Assembly: GCF_001552535.1 (NCBI RefSeq)
Contig: NZ_BCRJ01000003.1
Span: 186,001 to 250,000, forward strand
From: Nocardioides jensenii JCM 1364 = NBRC 14755
GTDB taxonomy: Bacteria; Actinomycetota; Actinomycetes; Propionibacteriales; Nocardioidaceae
Reading direction: 5' to 3'
DNA length: 64,000 nucleotides
Shown: one piece after another, positions 39,934-48,901 of the stretch
Layout of the letters: every line of letters starts with the position of its first letter
How positions within the stretch are numbered: position 1 is the first letter of the stretch
Made by a program: the position numbers and the translations under genes
The notes under the pieces: model-generated
Told to the model about the DNA's origin: nothing
Seen by the model: only the letters and a program-made list of their open reading frames with translations
Database searches by the model: none

Positions 39934-41158
39934 GCCGTCGCTTCGACACCCTCCCGGTGCCCGGGCGCAGGCCGTCGACGAGCGCCGCCACCGCACGCGA
40001 GAGCGAGCTCTCCCCCAGCTCGCTGAGCATCCGGCCTGCCAGCAGGGCACGGTCGGTGGTGGCGCGGTCGTCGGGCAGGAAGTGAAGACCGGCCAGCTCA
40101 GCGAATCCACCGAGCATGCCGGCCACGTCTGATTCCGACCAGCCCAGTGAGGCACGCATCCGGTTGATCACGACGTGCACGGGGCGGCCACCGGTCAGCT
40201 CCCGCAGCTCGACCAGTCCCCGGGCCAGCCGAGAGAGCCCGACCGGGTCCGCGGATCCGACCACGACCAGGTCGTCGGCAGCGGCTATCGCCTCGAGCGT
40301 CATGCCGTTGCGCCCCGGGCGACCGGCCAGCTCGGCACTGAGGTCCTCCTCGAGCGCGAACCCGGTGTCCACCACGACCTCCCCCTGTCGCCGACCCAGG
40401 TCGATCAGCTGATCGACGACCCCGGAGCGGACCTCCACCCAACGGTCGGGCCGAGGAAGCCCGGTGATCACGCGGAGTCCGGCAACGCGTCGCTGGAGAC
40501 CCAGATAGGCACCCGGCAGGTCCCCGGCGGCCGCCGTTCTCGCACACGCCAGGAGCCCGGAGACCTCGTCAAGAACGCCGAGATGCTGACCGACCGATCC
40601 GCCCCAGGGGTCGATGTCGAGGACCAGGGGCGCCGCTCCACGGCGGGCCAGCTCGCCGGCGACGGCCAGTGCGACCGTCGTACGCCCGGGTGCGCCGGTG
40701 GGGCCCCACACGACAATCGTGCGTCCACGACCCGGCCCCACCGCCGGTCCCTCGCGTGTGGGCTCGGAGTCCTGGTGATCGGCGGCGGCTGCCGCAAGGA
40801 CGGCATCGGGCAGGTGGTCCACCTGGGCCACCCCGATCGCGAACCGCATGCCGAGCCGGTGCAACCGGTCGCGGAGGTCTTCGCGGGCTGGGTCGGCGAG
40901 GACGGCGACCGGCTCGATGCCGTGGAGGCGCAGGTGATGGACAGCGGCTGCGTCGAGACCGGGAGCGTCCAGGGAGAGGACGGCGACGCTGGCCTCCCCC
41001 GTGGTGGCCGCCGCCATCAGGTCAGTGACGTCGACGCAGCGCTTCAGCACGACCATGCCGGGTCGCCCGGTCAGCGCGGGCAGGGCGGTCGACTCCCACG
41101 GGGCGCCCGCGGCCAGGACCAGCACGCAGGTGCGGGATCCGCCCTCCGTCGGGTTCAT
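39923..41158 (-). CDS. TadZ/CpaE-like P-loop ATPase
   Basis: A 411-residue protein with an N-terminal receiver-like domain (VVLKRCVDVTDLMAAATTGE) and a C-terminal ParA/MinD ATPase domain. The deviant Walker A reads VWGPTGAPGRTTVA, with Gly-Arg in place of the usual Gly-Lys at that spot, and VLDIDPWGGSVGQHLG follows as Walker A'. TadZ/CpaE proteins position tad pilus machines at the membrane. Its stop overlaps the convergent membrane gene; the CpaB-like gene overlaps its start by 4 bases, so the two are an operon. cpaF is not here but 27 kb away and broken. Confidence 0.82.
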   Translation of the reverse strand: MNPTEGGSRTCVLVLAAGAPWESTALPALTGRPGMVVLKRCVDVTDLMAAATTGEASVAVLSLDAPGLDAAAVHHLRLHGIEPVAVLADPAREDLRDRLHRLGMRFAIGVAQVDHLPDAVLAAAAADHQDSEPTREGPAVGPGRGRTIVVWGPTGAPGRTTVALAVAGELARRGAAPLVLDIDPWGGSVGQHLGVLDEVSGLLACARTAAAGDLPGAYLGLQRRVAGLRVITGLPRPDRWVEVRSGVVDQLIDLGRRQGEVVVDTGFALEEDLSAELAGRPGRNGMTLEAIAAADDLVVVGSADPVGLSRLARGLVELRELTGGRPVHVVINRMRASLGWSESDVAGMLGGFAELAGLHFLPDDRATTDRALLAGRMLSELGESSLSRAVAALVDGLRPGTGRVSKRRLRS

Positions 41159-41856
41159 CGGTCGCCATCGGGGTCGACGAAGAAGATCCGCCCGACACTC
41201 AACGCACCGACCACCTGCTCGAGCTGCTCGTCGGTCAGGTCACGCACCCCGATCAGGATCTCTCGCGTGCCCACGCCACCGAAGGAGTCGTCGACGGCCG
41301 GAGCCTCGATCACGACGATGTCCCGGAGCACCGGGCCGGCATCCTTGATCGCCTCGGCCAGGTTGCTCGCATCCGGCGGCCCCACCCAGACGTCGAGCAT
41401 CGCGCCCTTCTCGACCAGCAGGTCGCCGGTGCCCACGGGGATGGTCAAGGACACGCGACGCAGGCCGTCGTCCTTGCCCAACGCGGCCCGCGGCACCAGC
41501 TCACCGGCCCCGACGGACCGGGTCAGCGTCGACTGTTCGGGGAGGTCCTTGTCGCCGGAGAGATAGAGGGCGAGCTCGTCGTCGCCGAGGTGCACCCGCC
41601 TGGCGACCAGGTCGCCGTCGCCGACCTTCTCGCCCTGGGCCAGGTCCGCGCGGGCTGCCCAGACCTCGACCGTGTTGTCGGCTCCCCCGAGCACGCGCGC
41701 CCCGATCAGCACCGAGACGGCCACCAGGGCCACCCCGATCCAGAGTCGTGGGTCACGCCAGCCCGATCTGCCGGTCCGTGTCGCGAGGGGTGCTTCCGTC
41801 TTCCCGAGAATTGCGCTCACCCTCACATCATGTGCGAGATCCGGGCGATTCGTCAT
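41155..41856 (-). CDS. CpaB/RcpC-like SAF-domain pilus assembly protein
   Basis: A 233-residue protein: one membrane helix (LWIGVALVAVSVLIGARVL), then an SAF domain (VEVWAARADLAQGEKVGDGD, SVGAGELVPRAAL) and VSLTIPVGTGDLLVEKGAML. CpaB-type proteins stabilise the tad secretion channel in the periplasm. The start is uncertain: ATG 41,856 or GTG 41,820. It forms an operon with the TadZ-like gene and is divergent from a small excisionase-like HTH gene. Confidence 0.8.
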   Translation of the reverse strand: MTNRPDLAHDVRVSAILGKTEAPLATRTGRSGWRDPRLWIGVALVAVSVLIGARVLGGADNTVEVWAARADLAQGEKVGDGDLVARRVHLGDDELALYLSGDKDLPEQSTLTRSVGAGELVPRAALGKDDGLRRVSLTIPVGTGDLLVEKGAMLDVWVGPPDASNLAEAIKDAGPVLRDIVVIEAPAVDDSFGGVGTREILIGVRDLTDEQLEQVVGALSVGRIFFVDPDGDR

Positions 41857-41921
41857 CTGGTTGTCCACAGGCAACGCGCCGGAACTGCGCCGACAGGTTC
41901 CGAGATGGCAGAGTTGGGCAC

Positions 41922-42167
41922 ATGCCCGCATCACCGCGCTTCCTCACGCTGCCCGATGTGGCCGAGGTGCTCAACACGTCAGCGGCCCAGGTCTACGCCC
42001 TGGTCCGTCGCGGCGACCTGCCGGCGATCAAGATCGGCGGCCGCGGCCAGTGGCGGGTCGAGGCCCAGCAGCTCGAGGACTACATCCAGCGCATGTACGC
42101 CGAGGCGCGCACGTTCGTCGAGGAGCATCCGTTCAGTGAGGCCGACACCGAAGTCCCGGCAGACTGA
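41922..42167 (+). CDS. Excisionase-like helix-turn-helix protein
   Basis: An 81-residue protein with a MerR/excisionase winged HTH: FLTLPDVAEVLNTSAAQVYA, LVRRGDLPAIKIGGRGQWRV, EAQQLEDYIQRM. Proteins of this type are common next to CpaB-like genes in actinobacteria and are probably host regulators rather than phage excisionases. It is not near an integrase. Start ATG 41,922. Confidence 0.8.
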   Translation: MPASPRFLTLPDVAEVLNTSAAQVYALVRRGDLPAIKIGGRGQWRVEAQQLEDYIQRMYAEARTFVEEHPFSEADTEVPAD

Positions 42168-42197
42168 TCGGCACGGCCCCTCAGTCGCGCCGCACGA

Positions 42198-43610
42198 TCA
42201 GGGCCACTGAGGCCTGACCGCCGGAATCACCTGCTCCACAGCCAGTTCGCGCAGCGGCAGAACGCTCGCGCCTGCCGCGGAGACGGTGCGTACCGCACCG
42301 ACGTACCCCCGGGTGCCACGCACGACCACGGCGCGCGCCCGGGCCGGGATCGGGACCGACGTGGTGGTCCCGGGGAGCAATCGCACCAGGGTGGCCTTGC
42401 GGTCCTGGCCGGGAAACTCGATGCTCACCCGGCTGGCCGTGTCGGTCGGGGTCAGGGTCAGGACGCTCCCCGCCCTGCCGGGCAGCGCGGTGGCGCTGTC
42501 GCCATCGATGACGTCGCCCGCCGGAAGATGAACCAGGTCGTCGGCGACCACCGCACGCAACGACGCGACGACAGGTTGGGTCGACTCGATGCGCAGCGTG
42601 GTGTTCTCCTCGGCGAGCAGCTTGACCAGGCTCGCGGGCAGTTCGGAGACCGCCACCTCACCGGCCGGAATGTCGATGTCGTCGAGGCCACGGGGCGTGA
42701 AGGTGCTCTCCTCGCCGACCACCTGGAGAGTGACCCGACCCGCGTCCGTGCCGGGATTGGCCAGCACCAGCGTGGGCTCGCCCAAGGAACGGGGCATCGC
42801 TGGAATCAGCTGCGTGGTCGCGGGACCTGCCGTGGAGGGCAGCCAGTCCGCGACCGGGTCGCCGCCGCGCGGCGTGTAGGAGTCCGTGACCGTGGCCGCG
42901 ACCCGACCCCGGGAGACCGTGACCCGGACCGCGAGCGCGTCGCGGTTGGGTGCGAGCTCGGCCAGGTCGACGACGTCGCTGCCGTGACCCGTCAGGGTCA
43001 ACCCACGGGAGTCGACGTCGATCAGCTCGCCCGTGGTGCTCCACAGGGTGAGGTCGGCGACTGCCGGGCCGGTGTCGGGGTTGGCGAGCAGGATCTTGGA
43101 CTCGTGGAGCCCGCCGGCGCCGGCTCCCACGAACCAGCGCTCGCCGGCCGGCGTCGCGCACTGTCCGGCGGCTGGGTGCTGGTCGGCGCCGAACCGGGCG
43201 CCGAAGAGGCCGGGCGCCTGCTCTCCGGACCCGGTGATCATCACGGCCTCGCGCGCCCCGGGGACCGTCGTCGCCGCGCCCGCGGGCACGTTGATCTTCT
43301 GGCTGCTCTCGCCGGCGGCCACCCGACTCACGAGCTCGCCCTCGCCACCGTCGGTGGTTCCGTGCCCGACCGTGAGGTCGGGGCTGCCCGGCACGGCTCC
43401 CGGGCAGAGCATGCTCAGGCTGGTCAGCGGGCGGCTGGCCGGTGCCAGATCCGGGGCCTGCTCGGGGTCGTCGGACGGCTGTTGCAGGGCCAGAGCGGCT
43501 CCGGAGACCACGATGGCGCCCAGGGCCACGGCCAGCACCGGAGACATCCCCCGGCGACGCGTGGCGTGGCGCTCGGCCACCCGTCGCCCCTGGTTGCGCG
43601 CGCCACTCAT
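42198..43610 (-). CDS. DUF5719 exported or membrane-anchored protein
   Basis: A 470-residue protein with one N-terminal membrane helix (MSPVLAVALGAIVVSGAAL) and a long extracellular part built of repeated beta segments (ESKILLANPDTGPAVADLTL; EPTLVLANPGTDAGRVTLQV). The two 'LANPxT' units mark tandem domains. DUF5719 proteins have no known activity. The gene overlaps the end of the large glycosyltransferase gene (ATGA), so they form one unit, and the pair probably act together in envelope glycan work. Confidence 0.8.
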   Translation of the reverse strand: MSGARNQGRRVAERHATRRRGMSPVLAVALGAIVVSGAALALQQPSDDPEQAPDLAPASRPLTSLSMLCPGAVPGSPDLTVGHGTTDGGEGELVSRVAAGESSQKINVPAGAATTVPGAREAVMITGSGEQAPGLFGARFGADQHPAAGQCATPAGERWFVGAGAGGLHESKILLANPDTGPAVADLTLWSTTGELIDVDSRGLTLTGHGSDVVDLAELAPNRDALAVRVTVSRGRVAATVTDSYTPRGGDPVADWLPSTAGPATTQLIPAMPRSLGEPTLVLANPGTDAGRVTLQVVGEESTFTPRGLDDIDIPAGEVAVSELPASLVKLLAEENTTLRIESTQPVVASLRAVVADDLVHLPAGDVIDGDSATALPGRAGSVLTLTPTDTASRVSIEFPGQDRKATLVRLLPGTTTSVPIPARARAVVVRGTRGYVGAVRTVSAAGASVLPLRELAVEQVIPAVRPQWP

Positions 43611-46435
43611 GACTGCTCCTTCCGGGCCGGGCCGCACAGCACGGCGACCACGATGATGGCGACGAGTTGCACGAGGAGCAGCCAGGTGTGCCACCAAGGT
43701 CCGTCGCCCTCGAGGGCATCGGCGCGGGCAGGCTGGTCGAACTGCCAGGCCCGAGTGGTGCGATCGACGCTGCTGGCCTGGGTCAACCCGGTGGCCGCGT
43801 CCAGGGTCGCCGCCACCTGGGCGTCGGCGGGGCCGGGCATGACGATGTAGTCGAGGCCGCGGGCCGGCAGTTGGGCGACGAGCTCAGCGGTGGGGTCGGC
43901 CACGAGTTGCTGGATCTGTGCGCCGAACCCGCGGTCGGGACCGGTCAGCGCCAAGATCTCGTCCTGGCCGACCGTCACCCCGTCCTCGCGGTGCACGCGC
44001 CAGGTCAGCCCGGTTGCGGCGTCGCCGCGCAGCATGAGGACGCCGTGCCCGGCGCCTTCATGCGCCGCCTGCGCCATGTAGGCCGGCACCTCGGAGTCAG
44101 TGGGGCGCTCCAGCAGGTTGTCGCCATCGGCAACCCACCACAGCAGTCCGCAGGTGGGAACGGCGAGCGCCACCACGGCGAGCAGACCCGCGACGGGCTG
44201 CCGCCAGCCGAAGCTGGCGCCCGTGAAGCTCTCACGCAGGCCGTGCCCCGCAACCATCACGGCCACGATCAACGCGGCCTGGGCCAGGAGGAGCAGGAAG
44301 CCGCTGCCCGGTCGGGCGGTGCCCGCGGGGAGCTCGATCGACACGTGGCTCAGCGTCGCCGCGAACACGGCGGCCAGCGCGACCAGGAGCCAGCAGGCTG
44401 TCACCACCGCGCGAGTACGGACACGGAAGACGGCCAGGACAGCCGGCAGGAGCAGCAGGAGCCCGATCCATTGTGGGGCCGAGGGGCCACCGAAGCGGCC
44501 GGCGGCGAGGTCGTGCGCGCCGGGCTGGGCCATGATGCGGCCGGCCTCGAGGAACAGGGCCGAGACGTCGTGCCCGAGGAGCCCGACCGCCCCGGGCAGG
44601 AGCAGGACCGGTGGGGTCAGCACCAGGGCGACCAGGGGACCCCACACCGAGGGACGGCGGACGAGGTCGCGGGCCACCACGAACAGCAGCACCACGACGA
44701 TCGCGACCAGCACGAGCACGAACAACCAGGCGGCCGGAGTGAAGGCGGTGAGCAGGGCCAGCAGCAGGCTCGAGCGCCATCCGGCCCGCCAGCGGCGGTC
44801 CGCCGACGAGTCGGTCAGGCCGAGCGCGGCGTGGGCCAGCCACGGCAGCAACGCAGCCGAGGCCAGCACGCCGAACCGTCCCTGGCCCCACGCGCCACTG
44901 GCGACCGGCACGGCGGCGTAGGTCAGCGCCGCCCAGCCGACGATCCAGCGTGAGGCGGGCTTGCCGGAACCGAGCTCGGCAACGACCGATCCGAAGCGCC
45001 AGGCGCCCCACGCCGCCAACGGCACGGCGGCCACGAACAGCAGAGAGATCGCCGCGGAGGCGCTGCCCAGGAGGACCGTGCCGACCAGTGCGAGCGGCAG
45101 GACGTAGGCCGGGGTGGGGGCATCGGTGCCCTGGCCGATCTGGTGCCAGCCCTGGGTGACCAGGCGCCACCAGTCGCCGGAACCCTCCGGTGCGGGTGAG
45201 AGTGCACCACCGGTGATGCCGTGGAACGCCTCGCGTGCGCCCCACACACTGAGCAGGAGGAGCACGGTGGAGAGCACCGCGGCCGGGCTGGTGATGAAAC
45301 GGACCAGGAGTCCACTGTCGGCGGCAAGATCCTCGTCGGCGTCGTCGAGTCGTCGTTCGGAGACCGCGCCGGCGGCATCGATTCGGGCAACGCGCCGGCG
45401 ATCAGCAGCGTCGCGGCCCTGGTTGGCGACGGCGGAGGCCACCTCGCCGGCGAAGTCGAAGCCGTGCCGGTAGGGCAACCACCAGGGCGCCAGGAGCCTG
45501 GTGACCCGTTCGGCACGCGGATCGCCCAGCGAACGCCGGTCGGCGCGGGCGGAACGGATCCGCCCCGGGTGAGCGAGCACGCTCATCAGCGCGCCGAACT
45601 CGTCACGAGCCAGACCCGGCGAGCGGGCGAGCAGGAATCCCAGCCCGCGCAGGACCGTGCCGAGGACGAGACGGAGAACCTTCAACGGCAGCGAGCGACC
45701 CGAGCCGTTGACCAGGAGGGTGTAGAGAGCGGCGGAACGCTCCGCACGGTGCACGCGTCGACCGGTGGTCGTCGTGGTGCGCAGGCCACGGGCGGCGGCC
45801 TCCGCGTGGAACACGACTGCTTGCGGGACGACGACCGTCGTGAAGCCCGATCGGGCGGCACGCCACCCGAAGTCGATGTCGTTGCCGAAGACCGGGAGCG
45901 CGGGATCGAAGCCCCCCAACTGCTCGAGCACCGACCTGCGGACCAGCATGCCGGCGGTGTTCACCGCGAGCACCTCGCGCACGTCCTGGTGCTGCCCCTG
46001 GTCATACTCCCCACGTTCGAGCCCGGTCTCGCGTCGCCCGGCACCCGAGATGGTCACCCCGATCTCGAGGAGACGCCGCAGCGAGGGCCATTCGCGCAGT
46101 TTCGGGCCGACGATGTCCGCGCCGTGAGCGGCAGCCGCGTCCAGCAGCAGGGCCAGGGTGTTCGGTTCCGGACGCGCGTCGTCGTGCAGCAGCCAGACCC
46201 ACTCGGTGGTCAGGTGGGGCAGGGCATGGGCGACCGCCTGCGGGAAGGAGCCGTGGTGCACCGAGACCGCGTCGGGGCCGAGTGCTGCGGAGATCAGGTC
46301 GACGGACTCGTCCGTGCTTCCCGTGTCGACGGCGAGCACCCGGTCCGGCGGTTGCTGCTGGTCGTCGAGACCAGCCAGCACCGCCGGCAACCAGCGTGCA
46401 CCGTCATGGCTGACCAGCAGAGCAGTGACCGTCAC
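43607..46435 (-). CDS. Large membrane glycosyltransferase family 2 protein
   Basis: A 942-residue protein. The N-terminal GT2 domain (about 1-250) has LLVSHDGARWLPAVLAGLDD, VDTGSTDES, LLHDDARPEPN and VFGNDIDFGWRAARSG. The rest carries about a dozen membrane helices and an extracytoplasmic C-terminal region ending with one last helix. Such proteins are conserved beside whiB and cofD genes in actinobacteria and probably modify surface glycans using lipid-linked sugars. DUF5719 follows. The start is 55 bp from the end of the whiB gene on the same strand. Confidence 0.85.
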   Translation of the reverse strand: MTVTALLVSHDGARWLPAVLAGLDDQQQPPDRVLAVDTGSTDESVDLISAALGPDAVSVHHGSFPQAVAHALPHLTTEWVWLLHDDARPEPNTLALLLDAAAAHGADIVGPKLREWPSLRRLLEIGVTISGAGRRETGLERGEYDQGQHQDVREVLAVNTAGMLVRRSVLEQLGGFDPALPVFGNDIDFGWRAARSGFTTVVVPQAVVFHAEAAARGLRTTTTTGRRVHRAERSAALYTLLVNGSGRSLPLKVLRLVLGTVLRGLGFLLARSPGLARDEFGALMSVLAHPGRIRSARADRRSLGDPRAERVTRLLAPWWLPYRHGFDFAGEVASAVANQGRDAADRRRVARIDAAGAVSERRLDDADEDLAADSGLLVRFITSPAAVLSTVLLLLSVWGAREAFHGITGGALSPAPEGSGDWWRLVTQGWHQIGQGTDAPTPAYVLPLALVGTVLLGSASAAISLLFVAAVPLAAWGAWRFGSVVAELGSGKPASRWIVGWAALTYAAVPVASGAWGQGRFGVLASAALLPWLAHAALGLTDSSADRRWRAGWRSSLLLALLTAFTPAAWLFVLVLVAIVVVLLFVVARDLVRRPSVWGPLVALVLTPPVLLLPGAVGLLGHDVSALFLEAGRIMAQPGAHDLAAGRFGGPSAPQWIGLLLLLPAVLAVFRVRTRAVVTACWLLVALAAVFAATLSHVSIELPAGTARPGSGFLLLLAQAALIVAVMVAGHGLRESFTGASFGWRQPVAGLLAVVALAVPTCGLLWWVADGDNLLERPTDSEVPAYMAQAAHEGAGHGVLMLRGDAATGLTWRVHREDGVTVGQDEILALTGPDRGFGAQIQQLVADPTAELVAQLPARGLDYIVMPGPADAQVAATLDAATGLTQASSVDRTTRAWQFDQPARADALEGDGPWWHTWLLLVQLVAIIVVAVLCGPARKEQS

Positions 46436-46490
46436 GGCGGAAACCCTAGTCGCCGCCGGTCGACACTCGGAAAACGTGCCCTGCGGGTGG

Positions 46491-46748
46491 TCAGACCGCC
46501 CGCTTCTTCAACTTGCGACGCTCACGCTCCGACAGACCGCCCCAGATGCCGAAGCGTTCGTCGTTCATCAGCGCGTACTCGAGGCAGTCGCCTCGCACGT
46601 CACAGGTCAGGCAGACCTTCTTGGCTTCTCTGGTGGACCCACCCTTTTCCGGGAAGAACGCCTCCGGATCGGTCTGGGCGCACAGCGCCCTTTCCTGCCA
46701 ACCGAACTCTTCCGCGTCGTCCCCGTCAAGGAGAAAAAGCTCTCGCAC
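46491..46748 (-). CDS. whiB: WhiB-family iron-sulfur regulator (WhiB2/WhmD-like)
   Basis: An 85-residue WhiB protein with the four cluster ligands at Cys23, 46, 49 and 55 (ALCAQTDP ... VCLTCDVRGDC), the FFPEKGGSTREAKKVC segment and the GIWGGLSERERRKLKKR tail. WhiB2 is needed for septation in related bacteria. Its position beside cofD and the large glycosyltransferase matches the mycobacterial whiB2-fbiA neighbourhood. GTG 46,748 follows GAAAGGGGAA; an upstream in-frame extension lacks homology. Confidence 0.93.
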   Translation of the reverse strand: MRELFLLDGDDAEEFGWQERALCAQTDPEAFFPEKGGSTREAKKVCLTCDVRGDCLEYALMNDERFGIWGGLSERERRKLKKRAV

Positions 46749-46885
46749 GGCATTCCCCTTTCGACCCTGGCTTTGCGTGAAGAACACTAATGGAATTACA
46801 TGCCTGTCGTACCCGGAAGTCAAGCCCGGATCTGCTATAAACCCCCGGCAGGGCCAAGTCAGACCCGATCGGGCAGGCTAGGCAC

Positions 46886-47878
46886 ATGTCTTCGATCACT
46901 GTGCTCTCCGGCGGCATGGGCGGCGCCCGGTTCCTGCAGGGGCTGCTCCATGGCCTGGCCGCCCACCGTATGCCCTTCCCCCAGGACACCGCCGTCACGG
47001 TCGTCGCCAACACTGCCGATGACATCTGGGTGCACGGACTCAAGGTCTGTCCCGACCTCGACACGGTGATGTACACACTCGGCGACGGCATCGACCTCGA
47101 CCGCGGTTGGGGGCGCCGCGACGAGACGTGGAGCGTGAAGGACGAGCTGGCGACGTACGGCGTCGAACCCACCTGGTTCGGACTCGGCGACCGGGACATC
47201 GCCACTCATCTGGTCCGGACCCAGATGCTCGAGGCCGGCTACCCCCTCTCGGACGTGACCCAGGCGCTGTGCCGTCGCTGGCAACCGGGCGTCACCCTGC
47301 TTCCGATGAGCGACGACCGGGTCGAGACCCACGTCGCGATCGCCGATGCGGACTCCCCCTCGGGCAAGCGGGTGATCCACTTCCAGGAGTACTGGGTGCG
47401 GCTGCGCGCCGAGGTACCGGCCGAGAAGCTCGTCTTCGTCGGCCTCGACCAGTCCTCCCCCGCACCCGGCGTCGTGGCGGCAATCACCGGCGCCGACCTG
47501 GTGATCCTGCCGCCCTCCAACCCGGTTGTCTCGGTGGGCACGATCCTGGGAGTTCCCGGCATCCGCGAGGCGCTGCACGAGACAGATGCTCCCGTCGTGG
47601 GCCTCTCACCGATCGTCGGCAACACCCACGTCCGCGGGATGGCCGAGCAGATGCTGACCTCGATCGGTGTCGAGGTGAGCGCCGCCGGAGTGGCCGGGCA
47701 CTACGGCGCACGGAGCCGTGGAGGCGTCCTCGACGGCTGGCTGGTCGACGACGCGGACGCCGACCAGGTTGCCCGGGTGGAGTCCCTCGGCATCGCGTGC
47801 CGCGCCGTGCCCCTGATGATGACCTCGCCCGACGCCACCGCGACGATGGCAGCCACGGCAGCCGAGCTCGTGCGATGA
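46886..47878 (+). CDS. cofD: F420 precursor lactyl transferase (2-phospho-L-lactate transferase)
   Basis: A 330-residue CofD/FbiA enzyme that joins the phospho-lactate (or phosphoenolpyruvate-derived) side chain to the deazaflavin Fo in coenzyme F420 synthesis. Motifs: VLSGGMGGARFLQGLL for nucleotide binding, VVANTADDIWVHGLKVCPDL, and LPPSNPVVSVGTILGVPGIR. The gene is divergent from whiB and overlaps cofE by ATGA. Length is normal. Confidence 0.95.
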   Translation: MSSITVLSGGMGGARFLQGLLHGLAAHRMPFPQDTAVTVVANTADDIWVHGLKVCPDLDTVMYTLGDGIDLDRGWGRRDETWSVKDELATYGVEPTWFGLGDRDIATHLVRTQMLEAGYPLSDVTQALCRRWQPGVTLLPMSDDRVETHVAIADADSPSGKRVIHFQEYWVRLRAEVPAEKLVFVGLDQSSPAPGVVAAITGADLVILPPSNPVVSVGTILGVPGIREALHETDAPVVGLSPIVGNTHVRGMAEQMLTSIGVEVSAAGVAGHYGARSRGGVLDGWLVDDADADQVARVESLGIACRAVPLMMTSPDATATMAATAAELVR

Positions 47879-48852
47879 GCACACCGATCACCGTCATCGC
47901 ACCTGACGGCGTCGGGGAGGTCGGAGAAGATGACGACCTCGCCGCACTGGTGCTGGCGAGCTGCACGGTCGCCGACGGCGACATCGTGACGATCACCAGC
48001 AAGGTGGTCAGCAAGGCCGAGGGGCGACGACGCACCGGCGACCGGGCTGCGGCCGTGGCCGGGGAGACCGTCCGGGTGGTCGCGCGGCGCGGTCCGACGC
48101 TGATCGTGCGCACCCACCTCGGTCTGACCATGGCCGCGGCGGGGATCGATGCCTCGAACGTCACGGCCGGTGACCACCTGCTGCTGCCCGAGGACCCGGA
48201 CCGTACGGCGCGCACGGTGCGCGCAGCGATCGCCGAACGTACGGGAGTCAACGTCGCGGTGCTGGTGACCGACACCGCCGGGAGAGCCTGGCGCAACGGT
48301 CAGTCGGACATCGCCATCGGAGCCGCCGGCCTGGTCGTGCTCGAGGACTTCGCCGGTCGCGTCGACCCCTACGGCAACTCGTTGGCGGTGACCGCACCAG
48401 CCGTGGCCGACGAGCTCGCGGGTGCCGCCGAGCTGGCCGCCGGGAAGCTCTCGACGCGCCCGTTCGCAGTGATCAGTGGGCGCCCCGACCTGGTCCTCCC
48501 CCCGGGTGAGGACGGACCCGGCGCCGCGGCACTGATCCGCGAGGACGGCGAGGACCTGTTCGGCTTCGGGTCGCGCGAGGCGGTCCTCAACGCACTCGCC
48601 GGCACCGGGCACGACGTCTTCGGAAGCCCCGCACCCGCCGACGACTTCGCGACGGCCGTCGGCGCCGTCCTGCACGATGCCGGCAGAGTCGAGGCCTCCG
48701 GGCAACTCGTCTCCGTGACCGTCACCGACCCTCACCGAGACCACGTCGCACGCCTCGAGGCGCTCGCGTTCGCATTCGGCTGGTCCGCGTCCGTGAGTGC
48801 GGGCGAGGGGTCGCACGGCCTCGACATCACGTTTCAACCGACCTGTCCGTAG
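47875..48852 (+). CDS. cofE: Coenzyme F420-0:L-glutamate ligase, without the full C-terminal reductase domain
   Basis: A 325-residue protein. The CofE domain (about 1-240) has DIVTITSKVVSKAEG, VLVTDTAGRAWRNGQSDIAI, and FAGRVDPYGNSLAVT, and adds glutamates to F420-0. Mycobacterial FbiB is about 450 residues with an FMN-reductase-like domain after this; here only about 85 residues follow (SREAVLNALAGTGHDVFGSP ...). The final reductase step would need another protein. Coupled to cofD. Confidence 0.9.
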   Translation: MSTPITVIAPDGVGEVGEDDDLAALVLASCTVADGDIVTITSKVVSKAEGRRRTGDRAAAVAGETVRVVARRGPTLIVRTHLGLTMAAAGIDASNVTAGDHLLLPEDPDRTARTVRAAIAERTGVNVAVLVTDTAGRAWRNGQSDIAIGAAGLVVLEDFAGRVDPYGNSLAVTAPAVADELAGAAELAAGKLSTRPFAVISGRPDLVLPPGEDGPGAAALIREDGEDLFGFGSREAVLNALAGTGHDVFGSPAPADDFATAVGAVLHDAGRVEASGQLVSVTVTDPHRDHVARLEALAFAFGWSASVSAGEGSHGLDITFQPTCP

Positions 48853-48901
48853 ACTCTGCCGACGTACGCCCCAAAGACGACCGTGAGAGAAGCCTGAATC
48901 C

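Noticed and set aside
41922-42167. Phage excisionase
   Set aside because: The HTH resembles excisionases, but it is 30 kb from the elements and sits in a host pilus-gene context, so it is more likely a host regulator.
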